A stretch of 8,414 nt of DNA from Thiobacillus sp. (GTDB lineage: Bacteria; Pseudomonadota; Gammaproteobacteria; Burkholderiales; Thiobacillaceae): NCBI GenBank assembly GCA_011391285.1, contig JAABQU010000294.1, forward strand, positions 1 through 8,414, in the 5' to 3' direction. The notes below the pieces were generated by a model. That model saw nothing but the letters and a program-made list of their open reading frames with translations. It was not told the DNA's origin and searched no databases. The translations under genes were made by a program, and so were the position numbers. How positions within the stretch are numbered: the stretch's first letter is position 1; every line of letters starts with the position of its first letter. Shown here piece by piece: positions 5,955 through 8,414 of the stretch.

Positions 5955-6251
5955 TCAGTTGTCCCCAGCCCTAAACCTCTGCCAGATGCGCAGCACAATC
6001 ACAATCCCAAGCACGGCCAACAATGCCCAAACCAAACCATCCAAAGGCGGCGGCAACAGTAAAAAGAAAGCCAGCTGCGCCAGCGGAAACAGATCTTCGG
6101 TGGTGACAAGCCGCGTCCATGGCGTCTTGAGCAGACGCTGAGCGCGGCCGAGCGCATGGCCCGATCGCCGGCCCGGCGTTGGTTCCGGATCCTCCCTCGC
6201 CGTCATGTTGGACACAGGCCTTGCATCAAGGAAGTCCACTGCCTGGACCAT
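5955..6251 (-). CDS. Small two-helix membrane protein downstream of acRAF
   Basis: A 98-residue protein that I do not recognise. About 60 polar, Arg-rich residues (GRRSGHALGRAQRLLKTPWTRL) precede two hydrophobic stretches, LFPLAQLAFFLLLPPP and LDGLVWALLAVLGIVIVLRIW, separated by a short proline turn. This looks like a membrane hairpin ending in a basic cytoplasmic tail (QRFRAGDN). The ATG at 6251 lies 4 bp after the acRAF-like stop, with AAGGTGG about 9 bp ahead, which suggests co-translation. An in-frame ATG at 6206 (MTAREDPEP) would give 83 residues and cannot be excluded; the open frame further upstream lies inside the acRAF-like gene. It converges with the CsoSCA-like gene, only 13 bp apart. 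The position suggests a link to carbon fixation, but no function is assigned. Confidence 0.68.
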   Translation of the reverse strand: MVQAVDFLDARPVSNMTAREDPEPTPGRRSGHALGRAQRLLKTPWTRLVTTEDLFPLAQLAFFLLLPPPLDGLVWALLAVLGIVIVLRIWQRFRAGDN

Positions 6252-6255
6252 TGCA

Positions 6256-6522
6256 TCACGCCACCTTGCCAGCCAACTCATCGGCCTGACTGGCAAAGCC
6301 GAACTCGGAGTCGCCCAGGGTTTCATCACGGGCGGCGATGCTGACATTGACATGGTTCTTGCCGAAATTCAGATCAGGGTAATAGCCCCGGCGCTCCGAC
6401 AGGACAGCCAGCCCATCGAGAAACCTGCGGGTTTCGGCGTATGAGGAAAAATCGAAACGACGGCTGAGCAACGGCGGCTTCTGCTGCACCTGCCAGGCCG
6501 GTGAGATTCCTTGTTGATCCAT
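6256..6522 (-). CDS. acRAF: acRAF-like Rubisco assembly factor (degenerate PCD fold)
   Basis: An 88-residue member of the pterin-4a-carbinolamine dehydratase (PCD) fold family. Visible are LLSRRFDFSSYAETRRFLDGLAVLSERRG (helix and strand region), then YYPDLNFGKNHVNVSI, then a C-terminal helix with DELAGKV. True dehydratases have His-His-Pro where this protein has Y47-Y48-P49, and their later catalytic Thr-His segment is replaced by A-R-D-E. Dehydratase activity is thus unlikely. The YYPDxxFG...VNV pattern fits the PCD-like proteins encoded near carboxysomal or form I Rubisco genes, known as acRAF, which help assemble Rubisco. The ATG at 6522 is preferred because AGGAG (6529-6533) lies 6 bp ahead; a GTG at 6549 would add nine residues. 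Its gene is divergent from a CbbR-type regulator, which strongly supports a Calvin-cycle role. A membrane protein gene follows 4 bp downstream. Confidence 0.8.
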   Translation of the reverse strand: MDQQGISPAWQVQQKPPLLSRRFDFSSYAETRRFLDGLAVLSERRGYYPDLNFGKNHVNVSIAARDETLGDSEFGFASQADELAGKVA

Positions 6523-6528
6523 GTCCGT

Positions 6529-6533
6529 CTCCT
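6529..6533 (-). promoter_or_regulatory. Shine-Dalgarno that fixes the acRAF start
   Basis: AGGAG on the minus strand lies 6 bp before the ATG at 6522. It falls inside the longer frame that begins with GTG at 6549, so it decides in favour of the shorter protein. Confidence 0.75.
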
Positions 6534-6612
6534 CATCGCTAAACGCCACACGTACGGTCGGCCAGGTCGACTTTCTGCCCGCAAACGCTACCGACGGGGA
6601 TCGACGCTTCCC

Positions 6613-6618
6613 ACTATA
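6613..6618 (-). promoter_or_regulatory. -10-like element for the acRAF-like gene
   Basis: TATAGT on the minus strand matches the -10 consensus at five of six bases. The best -35 at 18-bp or shorter spacing (TTTAGC, 6636-6641) is weak, as expected for a promoter that needs an activator such as CbbR. The overlapping plus-strand sequence TATAAA (6615-6620) could equally serve cbbR. Confidence 0.35.
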
Positions 6619-6631
6619 AATATGCCGCGTC

Positions 6632-6645
6632 TTACGCTAAAGTTA
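6632..6645. promoter_or_regulatory. Candidate CbbR binding half-sites
   Basis: TTA-CGCTAAAG-TTA fits the TNA-N7/8-TNA pattern known for CbbR sites. It lies in the divergent gap, about 40 bp before the cbbR ATG and just upstream of the minus-strand -10-like element. This is the expected place for both autoregulation and activation of the acRAF-like gene. The pattern is short and occurs by chance, so support is modest. A second small palindrome, ATGGA-T-TCCAT (6655-6665), lies next to it. Confidence 0.4.
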
Positions 6646-6681
6646 ATTGTTTGCATGGATTCCATTAGAAGGAGTTTATGA

Positions 6682-7671
6682 ATGAAGTTGCGTCACGTTA
6701 CGCTTCACCAGATGCGCATTTTCCAAAGCCTGGGTCGTCACATGAGCTTCACCCGGGCCGCAGAAGAGCTGCATCTCACCCAGCCGGCGGTCTCGATCCA
6801 GGTCAAGCGACTGGAAGAAAGCGTCGGCATGCCGCTGGTCGAGCAACTGGGCAAGAAGCTCTTTCTGACCGACGCCGGAAAGGAACTGTTCGAGGCCTGC
6901 GGCGACGTGCTCGAACGCCTGCGAGTGCTGGACGAGGACATGACCGGGCTGGAGGAAGGCGTGCGCGGGCCGCTCAATCTGGCCGCCATCACCACTTCGA
7001 AATACTTCATGCCGCACCTGCTCGGCGCCTTCCTCCGCGACCATCCGGCAGTGGAGCCGCGTCTGACGGTGACCAACCAGACACGCGTGGTCGAACGGCT
7101 GGTGAACAACGAGGACGACCTGGTGATCATGGGCACCCTCCCCGAGAACCTTGATCTGGAAGCGGCGTATTTTCTGGACAATCCGATGGTGGTGGTGGCG
7201 CCGCCCGATCATCCCTTGGTCGGGAAAAAACGGGTTCCGCTGGCGCGCCTGGTGGAGGAACGCTTCCTCGCACGCGAACCCGGCTCCGGCACGCGGGCGG
7301 CGCGCACCCGGCTGTTCGCCGAGCACGGCCTCACCATCCGGCCTTACATGGAACTGGGCAGCAGCGAGGCGATCAAGCAGGCCGTCATGGCCGGGCTGGG
7401 CATTTCAGTGCTGTCGATGCACAACCTGCGCCTGGAACTCAACGCCGGTCTCATCGCCGTGCTCGACGTCGAGCACTTTCCCCTGATGCGGCAGTGGTAC
7501 GCGGTGCACATGAAGGGCAAGAAACTTTCGGCGACGACGCGCATGTTCCTCGACTTCCTGCTCAAGGACGGCGCACGCATCTGGCAGGAATCGCAGCCGC
7601 ACCTGCGGATTCCCGCAGCAGCCGCGCGAGCGCCTGGCAAAAAACGCGCGACGGGACGTTCCTCGGGTTGA
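6682..7671 (+). CDS. cbbR: CbbR-type LysR regulator of CO2 fixation genes
   Basis: A 329-residue LysR-type transcriptional regulator. The winged helix-turn-helix occupies residues about 5-65 (LHQMRIFQSLGRHMSFTRAA, then LHLTQPAVSIQVKRLEE), followed by a linker helix and a two-lobed effector domain from about residue 97. The EEGVRGPLNLAAITTSKYFMPHLL segment (91-114) and the later GSGTRAA and GLGISVLS segments are typical of CbbR, which controls Rubisco and other Calvin-cycle genes in response to metabolites. The C-terminus ends in a basic, Ala-rich extension of about 25 residues. The ATG at 6682 is preferred over one at 6678, which opens a different frame; AAGGAG (6669-6674) gives 7-bp spacing. 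The gene is divergent from the acRAF-like gene, the usual arrangement of a LysR regulator with a target. Other LysR types cannot be fully excluded without comparison. Confidence 0.88.
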   Translation: MKLRHVTLHQMRIFQSLGRHMSFTRAAEELHLTQPAVSIQVKRLEESVGMPLVEQLGKKLFLTDAGKELFEACGDVLERLRVLDEDMTGLEEGVRGPLNLAAITTSKYFMPHLLGAFLRDHPAVEPRLTVTNQTRVVERLVNNEDDLVIMGTLPENLDLEAAYFLDNPMVVVAPPDHPLVGKKRVPLARLVEERFLAREPGSGTRAARTRLFAEHGLTIRPYMELGSSEAIKQAVMAGLGISVLSMHNLRLELNAGLIAVLDVEHFPLMRQWYAVHMKGKKLSATTRMFLDFLLKDGARIWQESQPHLRIPAAAARAPGKKRATGRSSG

Positions 7672-7766
7672 CGCAATGGCGGGCTGGAAGTCATCGCTGC
7701 CGAGCAAGGGTCGCGGGCAACGCAAGGACATGCCACTTGGATACGGCCAGGCGATACTTTGATGCC

Positions 7767-7810
7767 GTCACCGACGAGCGGCCGATCCGCCCGGCGACCC
7801 CCATGGTGAC
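7767..7810. other. Nested inverted repeat between convergent genes
   Basis: GTCACC (7767-7772) pairs exactly with GGTGAC (7805-7810). Inside the loop GCGG (7778-7781) pairs with CCGC (7787-7790). The structure sits between the cbbR stop (7671) and the mnhG stop (7846) and might reduce read-through from both sides. It lacks a T-run, so it is not a classic terminator. Confidence 0.35.
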
Positions 7811-7845
7811 CCAGGCTGCGCACGAGAATTTCCCGCGCAGTTGAT

Positions 7846-8160
7846 TCAGCCCCCGGGAAGGCGCGACGCCGCCTTTTCCGACCGTTCCTGCTCGATGACC
7901 CCGGCGCGCGCCAGGGCATGCGAGGCCAACGGCAGCGTCATCAGCAGGAAGGCGACCAGCGCCAGCAGACGCCAGGTCCAGGCGCTCTCCCCCACCACCA
8001 GCGCGAGGCCGACCGCGAACAGCGACACCGCGAGCGTGCCGGCCTTGGTTGACGCATGCTGGCGCGCCAGCGCATCCGGCAGGCGCAGGATGCCGATTGC
8101 GGCGATGAGCAGAATCAGCATTGCCAGGCTGCAGATGCCCCATCCGAGCAGCGCCGTCAC
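7846..8160 (-). CDS. mnhG: Mrp-type antiporter subunit G
   Basis: A 104-residue membrane protein of the MnhG/MrpG/PhaG family, a small subunit of the multi-subunit Na+(K+)/H+ antiporter. Three hydrophobic helices are visible at about residues 4-25, 41-58 and 63-83. The family signature is GILRLPDALARQHASTKAGT (residues 23-42). The polar C-terminal tail is short. The start is a GTG at 8160 whose GTGA overlaps the mnhF stop TGA, with GGGAG 8 bp upstream inside mnhF. A longer frame starting at 8211 lies within mnhF and is rejected. G is usually the last gene of mrp operons, and here it is also followed by a gap and a convergent gene. Confidence 0.9.
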   Translation of the reverse strand: MTALLGWGICSLAMLILLIAAIGILRLPDALARQHASTKAGTLAVSLFAVGLALVVGESAWTWRLLALVAFLLMTLPLASHALARAGVIEQERSEKAASRLPGG

Positions 8161-8414
8161 GACTGCGTCTCCCGCTCGCCGCCTGTCTGACGCTGGATCA
8201 GCCGCGCCCAAGCCAGCGTCGCGACAAAGCCTGCCAGGGCAAGTCCGATGGCGACGTCGAGGTAGACGGTGCGCCCACTGGTCCAGGCCGCGAGCAGGCT
8301 CAGCACGATGGCGACGAAGAACAGGATGTCGAGGCCGACGACACGATCGGTATGGGTGGGACCGGCGAGCAGCCGATAGAACCCCATCAGTGCGCTGGCC
8401 CCCGCCAGCAGCAC
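8157..8414 (-). CDS. mnhF: Mrp-type antiporter subunit F, 5' end outside window
   Basis: At least 85 residues of the MnhF/MrpF/PhaF family. The signature is YRLLAGPTHTDRVVGLDILF, followed by hydrophobic segments VAIVLSLLAAWTSG and VYLDVAIGLALAGFVATLAW and a polar tail. The frame is open to the window edge. The codon at the very end happens to be GTG, but family members normally have a longer first helix, so the true start is probably just outside. The stop overlaps the mnhG start by 4 bp, which indicates translational coupling. In the Mrp complex all subunits are needed for cation/proton exchange at the cytoplasmic membrane. The rest of the operon should lie to the right. Confidence 0.88.
   Translation of the reverse strand: MLLAGASALMGFYRLLAGPTHTDRVVGLDILFFVAIVLSLLAAWTSGRTVYLDVAIGLALAGFVATLAWARLIQRQTGGERETQS

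Noticed and set aside
6256..6522. Functional pterin-4a-carbinolamine dehydratase (phhB)
   Set aside because: The catalytic histidines are replaced and the neighbour is a CbbR-type regulator, not a phenylalanine hydroxylase gene.
7494..7844. 116-codon plus-strand frame crossing the end of cbbR
   Set aside because: It starts inside cbbR in another frame and has no recognisable sequence character; the 7672-7845 stretch is treated as non-coding.

Overview
The window is GC-rich, densely coding DNA from what looks like an autotrophic, probably sulfur- or iron-oxidising proteobacterium. A Thiobacillus-like betaproteobacterium is my best guess, made from protein character only. The clearest clues are a CbbR-type LysR regulator, a divergently transcribed acRAF-like Rubisco assembly factor, and a stand-alone protein carrying the active-site pattern of carboxysomal carbonic anhydrase (CsoSCA). 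No tRNA, rRNA, CRISPR array, insertion sequence or phage gene was seen.

Layout. (1) 1-2630, plus strand: the 3' end of an operon for a membrane-bound complex related to hydrogenase-4 and complex I. It holds the end of a HyfF/NuoN-like ion-translocating subunit, a NuoC-NuoD-like (HyfG) large subunit and a NuoB-like (HyfI) small subunit. The large subunit has lost all four nickel-binding cysteines, while the small subunit keeps its Fe-S cysteines. (2) 2642-3833, minus strand: a spermidine-synthase-like SAM-binding protein and, 7 bp downstream, a small winged-helix-like protein. (3) 3834-3957: an AT-rich divergent intergenic region with a perfect 19-bp palindrome. (4) 3958-4534, plus strand: a small ribbon-helix-helix protein and a YkgJ-type cysteine-cluster protein. 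(5) 4535-4876: a 342-bp non-coding gap with a hairpin and an extended -10 promoter candidate. (6) 4877-5941, plus strand: the CsoSCA-like protein. (7) 5955-6522, minus strand: acRAF-like protein and a small membrane protein. (8) 6523-6681: divergent regulatory region. (9) 6682-7671, plus strand: cbbR-like regulator. (10) 7672-7845: short convergent gap with a nested inverted repeat. (11) 7846-8414, minus strand: mnhG and mnhF, the end of an Mrp-type cation/proton antiporter operon that enters from the right.

How the parts may fit. acRAF and CbbR serve Rubisco folding and regulation of the Calvin cycle, although no Rubisco gene lies in the window. The CsoSCA-like protein would interconvert CO2 and bicarbonate. 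The Ni-free Hyf-like complex probably couples electron transfer to ion movement rather than making or using hydrogen, and Mrp subunits also handle ions. Together they suggest an inorganic-carbon and ion-energetics neighbourhood. A direct functional link between the Hyf-like complex and the carbonic anhydrase homologue is a hypothesis, not shown by the sequence. All functional calls rest on motif recognition by eye; no database search was run.
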